Below the pieces are notes generated by a model. That model saw nothing but the letters and a program-made list of their open reading frames with translations, had not been told where the DNA came from and did no database searches. Below are positions 43,529-51,965 of a DNA stretch of 64,000 nucleotides, piece after piece; position 1 is the stretch's first letter; every line of letters begins with the position of its first letter. The position numbers were made by a program, and so were the translations under genes. Source of the stretch: Taklimakanibacter sp049323275 (GTDB lineage Bacteria > Pseudomonadota > Alphaproteobacteria > Rhizobiales > Aestuariivirgaceae); NCBI GenBank assembly GCA_049323275.1, contig JBMOOM010000061.1, positions 13,161 to 77,160 on the forward strand. Reading direction: 5' to 3'.

Positions 43529-44386
43529 TCACTTCGCCGGTTCGGGCAGCTTGTCGGTCGGCAGCTCCATCGTCGCCCCGAACCACTTCTTCTGCAGCTC
43601 GGCGAGCTTGCCGCTTTCGCTGAGCTTGCGCAGCTCGGTGTCCATCAGCGCGTTGAGCGCGGCGCTGTCGGCGTCCTTGCGGCCGGCCCAGGAGAAATAG
43701 GTCTTCGGACCGAAGGTCGGCAGCACCACCTCGAAGACATCGGGACGCTGGCGCGCCGCCTCGAGCAGGTTGGGAAGGCTGTTGACGACGGCGTCGATGC
43801 GGCCGGCGCCCAGATCGGCATAGGCTTCACTGAAATCGACATAGGTCTTGGTGCCGCTGATCGGCGTGCCCTTGCCGTTGAGCTCGGCGGCGAAGGCTTC
43901 GAGCGCCTGGAGCTGGGCCGATCCCGTCTGCGAGCCCACCATCTTTCCGGCGATGTCCTCGGGCTTGACGATCGAGGTGTCGTCCTTGCGCTTCAGGATC
44001 GCCATCGTCGCATCGGCGACCGGCAGGCTCAGATGATAGGTGTCGAAGCGCTCCTTGGTGACGGTGACCGAGGTGACGACATAGTCGAAGCGCTTGGCGG
44101 CGAGGCCGGGCAGCACGCCTTGCCAGGGCAGGTCGAGGCGCTCGAGCTTGACGCCCGGCAGCGCCTTCATCACTTCCGCCATCATATCGGCCGAATAGCC
44201 GACGATCTGGCCATTCTCGACGAATTCGAAAGGCGGGAAGCGCGCCTCGGTGGCGACGGTGAAGGTGCCCTTGGCCTTGATGCCGTCGAGGAGGTCTTCG
44301 GCGGCGGCGGGGGCTACGAAGGAGGCGGCGAGGCCGGCGGCAATGAGGACGGTGCGGGCAAAGGGCCCACGCAACGGATTCAGCAT
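43529..44386 (-). CDS. Family 3 periplasmic amino-acid-binding protein
   Basis: A 285-residue SBP_bac_3 protein with signal peptide (TVLIAAGLAASFVAPAAAED). It carries the family pattern GTFTVATEARFPPFEFVENGQIVGYSADM (about 38-66, described by its ends), FDYVVTSVTVTKERF and the Arg-less KRKDDTSIVKPEDIAGK region near 130-150. First gene of the minus-strand importer operon and divergent from the LysR gene at 44548. Confidence 0.9.
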   Translation of the reverse strand: MLNPLRGPFARTVLIAAGLAASFVAPAAAEDLLDGIKAKGTFTVATEARFPPFEFVENGQIVGYSADMMAEVMKALPGVKLERLDLPWQGVLPGLAAKRFDYVVTSVTVTKERFDTYHLSLPVADATMAILKRKDDTSIVKPEDIAGKMVGSQTGSAQLQALEAFAAELNGKGTPISGTKTYVDFSEAYADLGAGRIDAVVNSLPNLLEAARQRPDVFEVVLPTFGPKTYFSWAGRKDADSAALNALMDTELRKLSESGKLAELQKKWFGATMELPTDKLPEPAK

Positions 44387-44547
44387 TTCTTTCCACCCTG
44401 CTTATGTGTTGGTTTGTCGGCGCCTCGCATCCAAGCAGAGGCCGTCATTGCAAAAAACACGAAGTTGCTGCGCCTCATATCGATTTCTTTAATGTGAGCG
44501 CCAAATCTGCCAGAATGGCCGAAGCAGCTTTTCGAGGACCCGATGCC

Positions 44548-45483
44548 ATGCGTTTTTCGCCCAGCGATCTCCGCTCCCTGACCGTGTTCCGGGCGCTGGT
44601 CGAGCATGGCAGCTTCCTCGGCACGCAGCTCGCTCTCGGCATGAGCCAGTCGACGGTGAGCTTCCATCTGCGGGCGCTCGAGGAAAGGCTGGGCTTCGAT
44701 CTGTGCCGTCGCGGCCGCAAGGGCTTCGTCCTCACCGAGCGTGGACGGTCCGTCTACGAAGGATCAAAGGCGCTCGTCGCCTCCATCTCGACTTTCGAGG
44801 GCATATTGGGCGAGCTGCACCACCGGCTCGTCGGCACGCTCCGGGTCGGCATGGTGGACAACACCATCACCGATCCGCGCTTTACCTTTCCGGCGGTGAT
44901 CCGCCAATGCGTGAAGGCCTCTCCCGATGTCGAGATCAAGCTGACGGTGACCGCGCCCGACGTGCTGATGAGCCAGATCGCCAGCGGGGGGCTCGACATG
45001 GCGGTGATCCCGCGTCTCGACATCCCGGACGGCTTCGACCAGACGGTCTTCCACGAGGAGCTGCATTCGCTCTATTGCGGACATCTTCATCCGCTGTTCG
45101 CAAAGGAGCCGACACGGGCCGAGATCGAGCAGAGCGCCTTCGTCGTCCGGCCCTATGCCAACAACCGCGAGCTCCGGCATTTCAGGAAGGCGAAAGTGCG
45201 CGCCTATGCCAACAACATGGAAGCGCAGGCCGCCTTCATCCTGAGCGGCGAATTCATCGGCTATCTGCCCGAGCATTACGCTCATCATTGGGTGGCTCTG
45301 GCGCAGATGCGCGCCCTGATGTCGCCCGCCACCCGCATCGTGCGGCCCTTCGTGATCGTGACCAAAAGCGACACGTCGAGCTCGCCCTTGCAGCGGCTCT
45401 TCATCCAGGAGCTGCTGGCGCAGGGCGTCCATGCCCAGGATGGCCGCCGGCCGGCCAAAGCGCGGGGCTCCGGACGTCATTAG
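44548..45483 (+). CDS. LysR-family transcriptional regulator
   Basis: About 311 residues from an ATG with GAGGA 9 bases upstream (MRFSPSDLRSL); an ATG at 44515 is also in frame. Winged helix at 5-65 (FRALVEHGSFLGTQLALGMSQSTVSFHLRALEERLGF, positions only). Lies between the divergent importer and the ureohydrolase gene, so it probably controls both in response to the imported nitrogen compound. Confidence 0.9.
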   Translation: MRFSPSDLRSLTVFRALVEHGSFLGTQLALGMSQSTVSFHLRALEERLGFDLCRRGRKGFVLTERGRSVYEGSKALVASISTFEGILGELHHRLVGTLRVGMVDNTITDPRFTFPAVIRQCVKASPDVEIKLTVTAPDVLMSQIASGGLDMAVIPRLDIPDGFDQTVFHEELHSLYCGHLHPLFAKEPTRAEIEQSAFVVRPYANNRELRHFRKAKVRAYANNMEAQAAFILSGEFIGYLPEHYAHHWVALAQMRALMSPATRIVRPFVIVTKSDTSSSPLQRLFIQELLAQGVHAQDGRRPAKARGSGRH

Positions 45484-45592
45484 ATGAGTTTCATCAAATC
45501 GACAAAATCGATATGATCGTCATTAAATTCAGCTTTTCTATCACGACGCTCTGTGACCAAATGACGAGAGTACCCAATACGGAAATCTGATC

Positions 45593-46555
45593 ATGGCGCA
45601 TGGATATGAGGGCGGCAGGCTGGACCTGCCTTTTGTGGGACATTGCACCTTCGGCAAAAGACCGATCTGCACCGACTGGAATACGATCGACGCCGATGTG
45701 GCGGTGCTCGGCATTCCCTATGACATGGGCACGCAATACCGCTCCGGCGCCCGTTTCGGACCCCGCGCCATCCGCGAGGCCTCGACCTTGTTCTCCTTCG
45801 GCCATGGCGGCGCCTATGACCATGAGGACGACGTCACCTATCTGCCGCTCGACAAGGTGCGCATCGTCGACGTCGGGGACGCCGACATGGTCCATACCGA
45901 CACGGCGAGGAGCCACGCCAATGCCGAGCTGGCGGTGCGCAAGATTCTCGAGCGCGGCGCCATGCCTCTCGTGCTGGGCGGCGACCATGCCATCAACATC
46001 CCCTGCGTGCGCGCCTTCAGCGAGCACGGCCCCATCCATGTCGTGCAGATCGACGCCCATCTCGACTTCGTCGATGTGCGCCATGGCGTGCGCGAAGGCC
46101 ATGGCAATCCGATGCGCCGCGCCGCCGAGCAGTCGCATGTGACCGGCCTCACCCAGATCGGCATCCGCAATGTCTCCTCCACCGCCAAGGAGGGCTATGA
46201 GGATGCGCGCGCCAGGGGCTCGTCCATCCTCTCGGTGCGCCAGGCGCGCCGGCTCGGCACACAAGGCGTGCTGGACAAGATTCCGCAGGGTGCGCGTTAC
46301 TATGTGACGATCGACATCGACGGCTTCGATCCCTCGATCGCGCCGGGCACCGGCACGCCGAGCCATGGTGGCTTCCTCTATTACGAGGTCATGGAAATCC
46401 TGCAGGGGCTGGTGAAGCGCGGCGATGTCGTCGGCGTCGATCTCGTCGAAGTGGCGCCCGCCTATGATCCTTCAGGCATCACCGGCTTCCTCGCGGCGCA
46501 GGTGCTGCTCAACTTCATCGGCTACATCTTCGAGGAACGGGGGAAAAAGAAATGA
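45593..46555 (+). CDS. Ureohydrolase family protein (agmatinase/guanidino-acid hydrolase type)
   Basis: A 320-residue ureohydrolase with all manganese ligands: His132 in LGGDHAIN, Asp154/His156/Asp158 in QIDAHLDFVD and Asp241/Asp243 in TIDIDGFDPS. It hydrolyses a guanidino group to urea and an amine. After the metal site the sequence is GTGTPSHGGFLYYEV, where agmatinases typically have PE-x-GG; the His in place of Glu suggests a substrate other than agmatine. Overlaps the DUF1989 gene by 4 bp. Confidence 0.88.
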   Translation: MAHGYEGGRLDLPFVGHCTFGKRPICTDWNTIDADVAVLGIPYDMGTQYRSGARFGPRAIREASTLFSFGHGGAYDHEDDVTYLPLDKVRIVDVGDADMVHTDTARSHANAELAVRKILERGAMPLVLGGDHAINIPCVRAFSEHGPIHVVQIDAHLDFVDVRHGVREGHGNPMRRAAEQSHVTGLTQIGIRNVSSTAKEGYEDARARGSSILSVRQARRLGTQGVLDKIPQGARYYVTIDIDGFDPSIAPGTGTPSHGGFLYYEVMEILQGLVKRGDVVGVDLVEVAPAYDPSGITGFLAAQVLLNFIGYIFEERGKKK

Positions 46556-47151
46556 CCGCCAGCAAGATCATGACGGTGCCGGCCCGCAAGGGCCGGGCCT
46601 GCCGCCTCTCGAAGGGCCAGGCGATCAAGATCATCAACACGCATGGCCATCAGGTGGTCGACACCTGGGCCTTCAATGCCGAGGATCTGCGCGAATTCAT
46701 GTCGCATGAGCATTCGCGCCCGCTCACCGGCTCGATCTTCCCGAAAAAAGGCGAGCATTTCCACAGCAACCGGCGCCGCTCCATCCTGTTCTTCGAGGAG
46801 GACACCTCGCCCGGCGTCCATGACACGCTGATCGCGTCCTGCGACGACTATCGCTACGGACTTCTCGGCTGCACCGAATATCATGACAACTGCACCGACA
46901 ATCTGCATGCCGCGATGCGCCAGATCGGCCTGGTGCCGCCGGATGTGCCGGCGCCGCTCAATCTATGGATGAACATCCCCGTCGCCCAGGACGGCAAGAT
47001 CATCTGGGGCGAGCCGGTCTCCAAACCCGGCGACTATGTCGTGCTCAGGGCGCAGATCGACTGCATCGTCGCCATGTCGGCCTGTCCGCAGGACATATTG
47101 CCGGTGAACAGCGGCAAGCCGGTCGAGGCGCATTACCAGATTCTGTCGTGA
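46552..47151 (+). CDS. DUF1989 urea-carboxylase-associated protein (carboxyguanidine-deiminase-like)
   Basis: A 199-residue protein with DUF1989 landmarks: VPARKGRACRLSKGQAIKI, MSHEHSRP, the conserved GLLGCTEYHDNCTDNLH and IDCIVAMSACPQDILPVN. Some family members (CgdA/CgdB) form carboxyguanidine deiminase in guanidine breakdown. Here it is a single gene without its usual partner, urea carboxylase or allophanate hydrolase, so the role may differ. Coupled to the ureohydrolase, it may process the nitrogenous product or substrate. Confidence 0.82.
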   Translation: MTASKIMTVPARKGRACRLSKGQAIKIINTHGHQVVDTWAFNAEDLREFMSHEHSRPLTGSIFPKKGEHFHSNRRRSILFFEEDTSPGVHDTLIASCDDYRYGLLGCTEYHDNCTDNLHAAMRQIGLVPPDVPAPLNLWMNIPVAQDGKIIWGEPVSKPGDYVVLRAQIDCIVAMSACPQDILPVNSGKPVEAHYQILS

Positions 47152-47167
47152 CTTTGCGCATCTTTGT

Positions 47168-47191
47168 CCGAAAACCGCCCACACTTTTCGG
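47168..47191. repeat. Rhizobiales-type intergenic repeat / terminator
   Basis: CCGAAAA (47168-47174) pairs with TTTTCGG (47185-47191) across CCGCCCACAC, between convergent genes. The run TTTGTCCGAAAACCG before it is shared with the element at 50643. It can terminate in either direction. Confidence 0.7.
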
Positions 47192-47200
47192 GCCGATGTT

Positions 47201-47941
47201 TTATCCGGCGCTGTTGCCGCCATCGACCGCCAAGGTCGCGCCGGTGATGAAAGACGCGTCGTCGGAGCTGAGATAACAAACCGCCTGCGCGACCTCTTCG
47301 GGTCGTCCCACCCGGCCGAGCGGAATGGCGGCGCCGAGTTCGGCCAGCTTCTGCCTCCGATCGGCGCCGTCGGTCGCGCTGTCGAGCATGCCGGTGTCGG
47401 TGTCGCCGGGGCAGACCGCATTGACGCGGATTCCGTCGCGGGCGTGATCGAGCGCCATGGAGCGGGTAAGCTGCACCAGAGCGCCCTTGCTCACGCCATA
47501 GGCCACCGCATTGCGGGCGCCGACGAGTCCCCAGTCGGAGGCGATATTGACGATGACGCCGCTGCGGCGCGGCTTCATCACGCGGAGCGCGGCGCGCGAC
47601 AGGCGGAAGGCGGCGGTCACATTGGTCGCGAGCGTGCTTTCCCATTCCTCATCGGTGCAGGCGAGCGCGTCGCCGCGGAACAGGATGCCGGCATTGTTCA
47701 CCAGGATGTCGAGCTTGCCGAAATGGCCGACCGTCTCGGCGACCAGGCGATCGGCTGTCTCAGGATGGGTGATGTCGGCGGCGATGAAGACGGTGCGGCC
47801 GCGGCCCTGCGGCCGTTCGGAAAGCGCGCGCCGTCCGGTCAGGACGAGATCGGCGCCATAAGCCGCGAAAGTCGTGGCGATGGCGGCGCCGATCCCTGAA
47901 GTGGCGCCGGTGAGCAGCACGGTCTTGCCGGAGAAATCCAT
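47201..47941 (-). CDS. Short-chain dehydrogenase/reductase (SDR)
   Basis: A 246-residue classical SDR: NAD(P) motif TGATSGIG, NNAG, catalytic Ser in VNIASDWG and YGVSK, ending FITGATLAVDGGNSAG. Start ATG at 47941 (MDFSGKTVLL) with GAGGA upstream. Last gene of the diol-dehydratase operon, 8 bp after the small subunit; it could oxidise a diol or reduce the aldehyde produced. Confidence 0.9.
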   Translation of the reverse strand: MDFSGKTVLLTGATSGIGAAIATTFAAYGADLVLTGRRALSERPQGRGRTVFIAADITHPETADRLVAETVGHFGKLDILVNNAGILFRGDALACTDEEWESTLATNVTAAFRLSRAALRVMKPRRSGVIVNIASDWGLVGARNAVAYGVSKGALVQLTRSMALDHARDGIRVNAVCPGDTDTGMLDSATDGADRRQKLAELGAAIPLGRVGRPEEVAQAVCYLSSDDASFITGATLAVDGGNSAG

Positions 47942-47949
47942 GGCGGTCC

Positions 47950-48363
47950 TCAATAGCGCCGGCGGAACAAGGAGCGGCGCTCATAGGCGGCGGCCGCTTC
48001 CTCGAGGAAGGCGGCGATGCGGTTGGCGCCATGGACGCTGCGCATGTGCCGGGCGCGCTCCTTGAGCACCTCGGCGCTCGCCGCCCGGCCCGGGCGCAGC
48101 AGCTCGTAGATCTCGAAGATGGTCTCGTTGGGCACGCCGACCAGCTCTGAGGCCCGCTCGAAATTTTCGGCCAGCGCCCGGCGCGAGGCGAGGCGCGCCA
48201 CCTCGGCCTGCAGCAGCAGTGCTTCCCGTGTGATCGAGAAGTCGGCGGCGGTGACGGTGCCCGCCAGCACATTCTCGAGGGTGAGATCGCTCAGCTTCTT
48301 GCCGGTCGCGGTGGTGAGTCTGTCGGCGGCGGAGTCCATCACCGGATAGGAGATATCGCTCAT
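47950..48363 (-). CDS. B12-dependent diol dehydratase small subunit (PduE-like)
   Basis: A 137-residue protein matching diol/glycerol dehydratase small subunit: YPVMDSAADRLTTATGKKLSDLTLENVLAG at the start (positions 6-35), FEIYELLRPGRA in the middle and RRY at the end. It overlaps the fused large/medium subunit gene by 4 bp (ATGA), so the two are made together and form the holoenzyme. Confidence 0.9.
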   Translation of the reverse strand: MSDISYPVMDSAADRLTTATGKKLSDLTLENVLAGTVTAADFSITREALLLQAEVARLASRRALAENFERASELVGVPNETIFEIYELLRPGRAASAEVLKERARHMRSVHGANRIAAFLEEAAAAYERRSLFRRRY

Positions 48364-50636
48364 TTGCGGCGCTCCAGGCGGAGCTCTTCGGGGAGCGCGG
48401 CGGGATCGGTGGCGCCGGTCTCGGCGGCGAAGAGCAGCGCCGTCTTGACGTGATGCTTGGCGAGCAGGGCCTCGCCATTATAGGCGACAAGGACCGGCTC
48501 AGGGCTTTCGCCGGCCGCGAAGCGCGCCGCATTGGCGCCGAGCCTTCGATAGTGATCGAGGCTGGTGATCGGCGCCATCGAGAACAGTTCCACATTCATA
48601 TGCGGATAGCGGTCCTTCTGATGGATGACGGCGGTGCCCTTGGCCTGGATGCCGATGCCGAAGCCCGAGCCCGACAATCGCGCCGCGGTGAGGCCGAGGA
48701 AGGACGTGTCGGCAGTATGGCGCACGCGCACCACCCGGAAGCTGCCGCCCGCACTCTCGATGCCGGTTATGAGCGCGTCGAGCACGTCCGAGAGCTTGTG
48801 CCCGGCGGTGGTTTCGTGAATGTCGATGCCCCAGGCCGGGCTCAGGCCGATGACCACTTCCTTGCCGTCACGGCCGAGCGAGGCCGAACCTGCCGGGACC
48901 AGGGCATAGGCCGAATTGCCGTCATGCGGCTTGGAGCCGGCGCCGAAGACATCGCTGCGGCCCATGCTGTCGCGCATTGCCGAGATCTCGCGCCAGCGCT
49001 CCTCCGAGATGCGGTAGCCGGTGCCGGGGCCGGCATAATCATTGGGATCGTTGATGGCGCTCAGAATCCTGCCGTCGCGGATGATGGCGGCGGTCTGCAG
49101 ATGATCGCCGGCGACGCGCAGGCGCAGCATCGAGAGGAGATTGCGCGCCTCCTCGATAAAGCCGCGCTTGTGCAGCGCCTTGATCACATCGGTCGCGGTG
49201 ATGCCGCCATCCCTGATCTTGCGGCTGATCGCCACCACCTCGCCGGCCGAGAACGTATCGGTCTCGAGCGAGCCCGAGGCGAAGACGACGCTCGATTTCT
49301 GGTCGTCGCGCGGCGCGGCCAGGCCCAGCTCCTCCATCACGGCGGCGACCGCGTCGACGGCCCGGCGGCGCACATCGAGGGCGCGGTCCTCGCCCAAAGG
49401 CGTCAGGCCGCCTTCAACGACGAAATCGCGCTGCAGCGCCAGGAAGTCCTCGAGCTCCTCGCCGTTGAACAGGGAGGCTGCGAAGGAATTGTCGTAGGAG
49501 AGGATGGAGCCGAAGCCCGAGCAGATGAAGTCGGTGCCGGACACCAGCGCCGGCATGATCTTGGCGCCGACGCGGATCTCGGAGGAGGAGGCGCGCGTGT
49601 CGTTGCCGCTGGCGCATTCGAGATCGAGAAGGGCGGCCATGACATTCTCGGCGAAGATCTCGCGGCCGCCGCCCGGAACCGAATAGGTGAGCGGGGCGCC
49701 ATCGATGCCGCCATTCTGCGTGCCCTGCACGCCCATGCCGCGCTGCAGGCAGAGGCAGCGGGCTTCGAGATAGAGGATCGAATGGGCGTCGTGATAGCCC
49801 ATCAGCAATTCCGAGCCGCCGCCCGAGGTGCAGCGCGCCTTGATGCCGCGCGCGGCATAGGCGGTGGTGAGAAAGGCCTTCGACCAGGGCGTGTCGTCAC
49901 CGTCGATGAAGGAGCCTTCGGTGCCATAGACCGAAACCGTCTCGGCATAGGAGGTGAAGCCGGCCATGCCGATGGCGAGCTCCTCGGCCTCCTCGATCGA
50001 GCATTGGAACAGCACGCCGCCGCGGCCGACGGCGGCGCCGACCACGCAGCCCAGCGCATTGGCCCAGCCATTGCTCGCCACCCGCATGGTGGTCTCGATC
50101 TCGTCGAAGCCGAGCGCCACGGCGGTCGCCGAATCGGCGGCAAGCTGCAGCGGGTCGTCCTTGGCGTTGGTGACATGAGCCTGGTTGGCGGGGGTGCGGC
50201 GGGCGCGCAGCTTGGTCTGCGCGAACATAAGCTCGACGGTCGAGAGATGGCTCATGACCTCGGCCAGCTTGGCCGGCGTCATGCCCTTGGCCAGCCGGGT
50301 GAGCTCGCTCCTCGGCACGTTGATGTCGACGAGCCGGCGGGCGAAGTCGCGGGCATCGAGCGCCATGGCCTCGGGCGCGACCGAGAGGTCGATATGATGA
50401 CGGGCGATGAATTCGTCGATGAGGTCGAAATCCGCCTCGGTGACCCCGTCCAGCTCGATGACTTTTCCGTGCGAGATTTTGAGCGTGGGTTTCGGATCGG
50501 CCGGGCTGCTGGTCGCGGCAAAGCCGTTTTTCGCGTCCTCGCGGGCGAACCGGTCCAGTCGCAAGGGGCGCTTGTCCCATTGGTCGAAGCGTTGCCAGCG
50601 GTTGGGGAGGGGTGGTTTCGAATTCTGGTCTGACAT
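48360..50636 (-). CDS. B12-dependent diol/glycerol dehydratase, fused large and medium subunits
   Basis: 758 residues in one uninterrupted frame. The first 560 or so match the large subunit (WQRFDQWDKRPLRLDRFA, SGGGSELLMGYHDAHSILYLEARC, MGVQGTQNGGIDGAPLTYSVPGG, positions by ends). From about 580 the medium subunit follows (EVVIGLSPAWGIDIHETTAGHKLSD, ARLSGSGFGIGIQAKGTAVIHQKD), equal to PduC plus PduD. It converts a 1,2-diol or glycerol to an aldehyde with adenosylcobalamin. No reactivase (DdrA/DdrB) or microcompartment genes are visible. Start ATG at 50636 has no clear ribosome site. Confidence 0.9.
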   Translation of the reverse strand: MSDQNSKPPLPNRWQRFDQWDKRPLRLDRFAREDAKNGFAATSSPADPKPTLKISHGKVIELDGVTEADFDLIDEFIARHHIDLSVAPEAMALDARDFARRLVDINVPRSELTRLAKGMTPAKLAEVMSHLSTVELMFAQTKLRARRTPANQAHVTNAKDDPLQLAADSATAVALGFDEIETTMRVASNGWANALGCVVGAAVGRGGVLFQCSIEEAEELAIGMAGFTSYAETVSVYGTEGSFIDGDDTPWSKAFLTTAYAARGIKARCTSGGGSELLMGYHDAHSILYLEARCLCLQRGMGVQGTQNGGIDGAPLTYSVPGGGREIFAENVMAALLDLECASGNDTRASSSEIRVGAKIMPALVSGTDFICSGFGSILSYDNSFAASLFNGEELEDFLALQRDFVVEGGLTPLGEDRALDVRRRAVDAVAAVMEELGLAAPRDDQKSSVVFASGSLETDTFSAGEVVAISRKIRDGGITATDVIKALHKRGFIEEARNLLSMLRLRVAGDHLQTAAIIRDGRILSAINDPNDYAGPGTGYRISEERWREISAMRDSMGRSDVFGAGSKPHDGNSAYALVPAGSASLGRDGKEVVIGLSPAWGIDIHETTAGHKLSDVLDALITGIESAGGSFRVVRVRHTADTSFLGLTAARLSGSGFGIGIQAKGTAVIHQKDRYPHMNVELFSMAPITSLDHYRRLGANAARFAAGESPEPVLVAYNGEALLAKHHVKTALLFAAETGATDPAALPEELRLERRK

Positions 50637-50642
50637 AATGGA

Positions 50643-50676
50643 TTGCGCACCGGTTTTCGGACAATCCGACGCGCAA
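50643..50676. repeat. Palindromic intergenic element upstream of the diol dehydratase
   Basis: Hexamer arms TTGCGC and GCGCAA enclose CGGTTTTCGGACAATCCGAC; an inner TCGGA/TCCGA pair can form a second stem. The stretch TTGTCCGAAAACCG (minus strand) recurs at 47164. It fills most of the 56-bp gap between gdx and the dehydratase. Confidence 0.65.
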
Positions 50677-50692
50677 ATCAATGAGATAGATT

Positions 50693-51010
50693 TCAGGTCT
50701 CGATCAGCTTGAGGCCGACGATGCCGATCAGGATCAGGCCGAGCAGGCCCAATCTCGCGGGCGATGCGCTTTCGCCGAAGACGACGATGCCGGCCACTGC
50801 CACGCCGAGCGCGCCGATCCCCACCCAGACGGCATAGGCTGTGCCGACGGGCAGATTCTTGAGAGCGAAGGTGAGCATGATGAAACTCACCACCGCCGCG
50901 GTGATGCCGATGATGCTCGGTCCGAGGCGGGTGAAGCCGCCGGTATATTTGAGCGCGATCGCCCAGATGATCTCGAGCAGACCGGCGCCGATGAGAAGCA
51001 GCCACGCCAT
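50693..51010 (-). CDS. gdx: Guanidinium exporter Gdx (SMR family)
   Basis: A 105-residue four-helix SMR protein: MAWLLLIGAGLLEIIWAIALKYTGGF with the essential Glu13 in LLEIIWA, then NLPVGTAYAVWVGIGALG and ASPARLGLLGLILIGIVGLKL. This follows E. coli Gdx (formerly SugE) closely, including LPVGTAYAVW and LIGIVGLKL, rather than EmrE. Gdx exports guanidinium by proton exchange. It lies inside the diol-dehydratase operon, 11 bp after the DMT gene and about 3.5 kb from the ureohydrolase/DUF1989 pair. I see no guanidine riboswitch. Confidence 0.85.
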   Translation of the reverse strand: MAWLLLIGAGLLEIIWAIALKYTGGFTRLGPSIIGITAAVVSFIMLTFALKNLPVGTAYAVWVGIGALGVAVAGIVVFGESASPARLGLLGLILIGIVGLKLIET

Positions 51011-51021
51011 GACGATAGCTT

Positions 51022-51942
51022 TCAGAAGAATTTGATGATCGCGACACCGGCGAGGAGCAGAGCGACGCCGCTGAAGCGAAGCCCCGAGATCTCCCGCTGC
51101 GGCAGGCGGAACAAGCCCAGGCGGTCGACGAACAGAGAGGCGACCTGCTGGCCGGCTACAGTGAGGCCGACGGTGGTGGCCGCGCCGATCGCCGGGATCG
51201 CGGTGAACATGGTGACGACATAGGTGGCGCCGCAGGCCGCGCCGATCCAGCCCCACCAGGGCATGGCGGAGAGGCCGGCGAACTGCGGCCGGTGCGTGCC
51301 GGCGAGGAGCGCCGTCGGCAGCACGATCAGCATCGACAAGGTCGCGACGGCGAAGCTGAAGGCGCCGACCGGGAACGGCGCGCCGAGATCGGCGCGCAGC
51401 AGGCCGTTGACGGCGCCCTGGATCGGCAGTACGGCGCCGGCGATCAGCGCGAGCAGGATCCAGCCGAGCTTATCTAGCGACAGATCACGCGCCGCGGCTT
51501 TCTGGCCGAAGACGATCGCCACGGCGCCGACGAGCACCGCGAGCGCGCCGATGAGCGAGGCCGGTGTCATCGGCTTCGGTGAAATCCCGAAGAGGCCCAG
51601 CGTGTCGAGGCCGAGCGAGGCCGCCATCTGGCCGGCGATGAAAAGGCCGACGCTCACCACCGCGCCCAGGCGCGGAAACAGCAGGATGGTGGAGGCCACA
51701 TAAAGCGCCGTGGCGATGCCGCCGGCGAGATGCCACCATGGCGCCGCGGGCAAACCGCCGAAAGCCGTCACCGTTCCGGTGAACGCGGCGATCAGCAGCA
51801 GCAGAAGGCCGGCGATGAAGACCTGGATGGTCGTCGCGGCGAAGGGGCTCGCCACCGCCCTGGCGAGCTGAGCATTGGCGCCGGCCTGGACGGTCAGAAG
51901 ACCGCCGGCGAGCAGGGACAGGGGAATGAACAGGGTTTCCAT
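51022..51942 (-). CDS. DMT-superfamily YdcZ-type transporter with duplicated domain
   Basis: A 306-residue membrane protein made of two similar halves. Each half has the YdcZ/DUF606 pattern: ALLAGGLLTVQAGANAQLARAV at the start with PWWHLAGG, then VLPIQGAVNGLLRADLGAPF with MPWWGWIGAA. Single YdcZ proteins of about 150 residues are usual; this is the fused form. Likely a small-molecule exporter. Follows the glutathione transferase gene by 23 bp. Confidence 0.85.
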   Translation of the reverse strand: METLFIPLSLLAGGLLTVQAGANAQLARAVASPFAATTIQVFIAGLLLLLIAAFTGTVTAFGGLPAAPWWHLAGGIATALYVASTILLFPRLGAVVSVGLFIAGQMAASLGLDTLGLFGISPKPMTPASLIGALAVLVGAVAIVFGQKAAARDLSLDKLGWILLALIAGAVLPIQGAVNGLLRADLGAPFPVGAFSFAVATLSMLIVLPTALLAGTHRPQFAGLSAMPWWGWIGAACGATYVVTMFTAIPAIGAATTVGLTVAGQQVASLFVDRLGLFRLPQREISGLRFSGVALLLAGVAIIKFF

Positions 51943-51965
51943 GACACGATATCCGGTGATCAGGA

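Noticed and set aside
50637..51021. Guanidine riboswitch for gdx
   Set aside because: gdx is only 11 bp behind the DMT gene and I find no guanidine-I-like sequence in either flanking gap.
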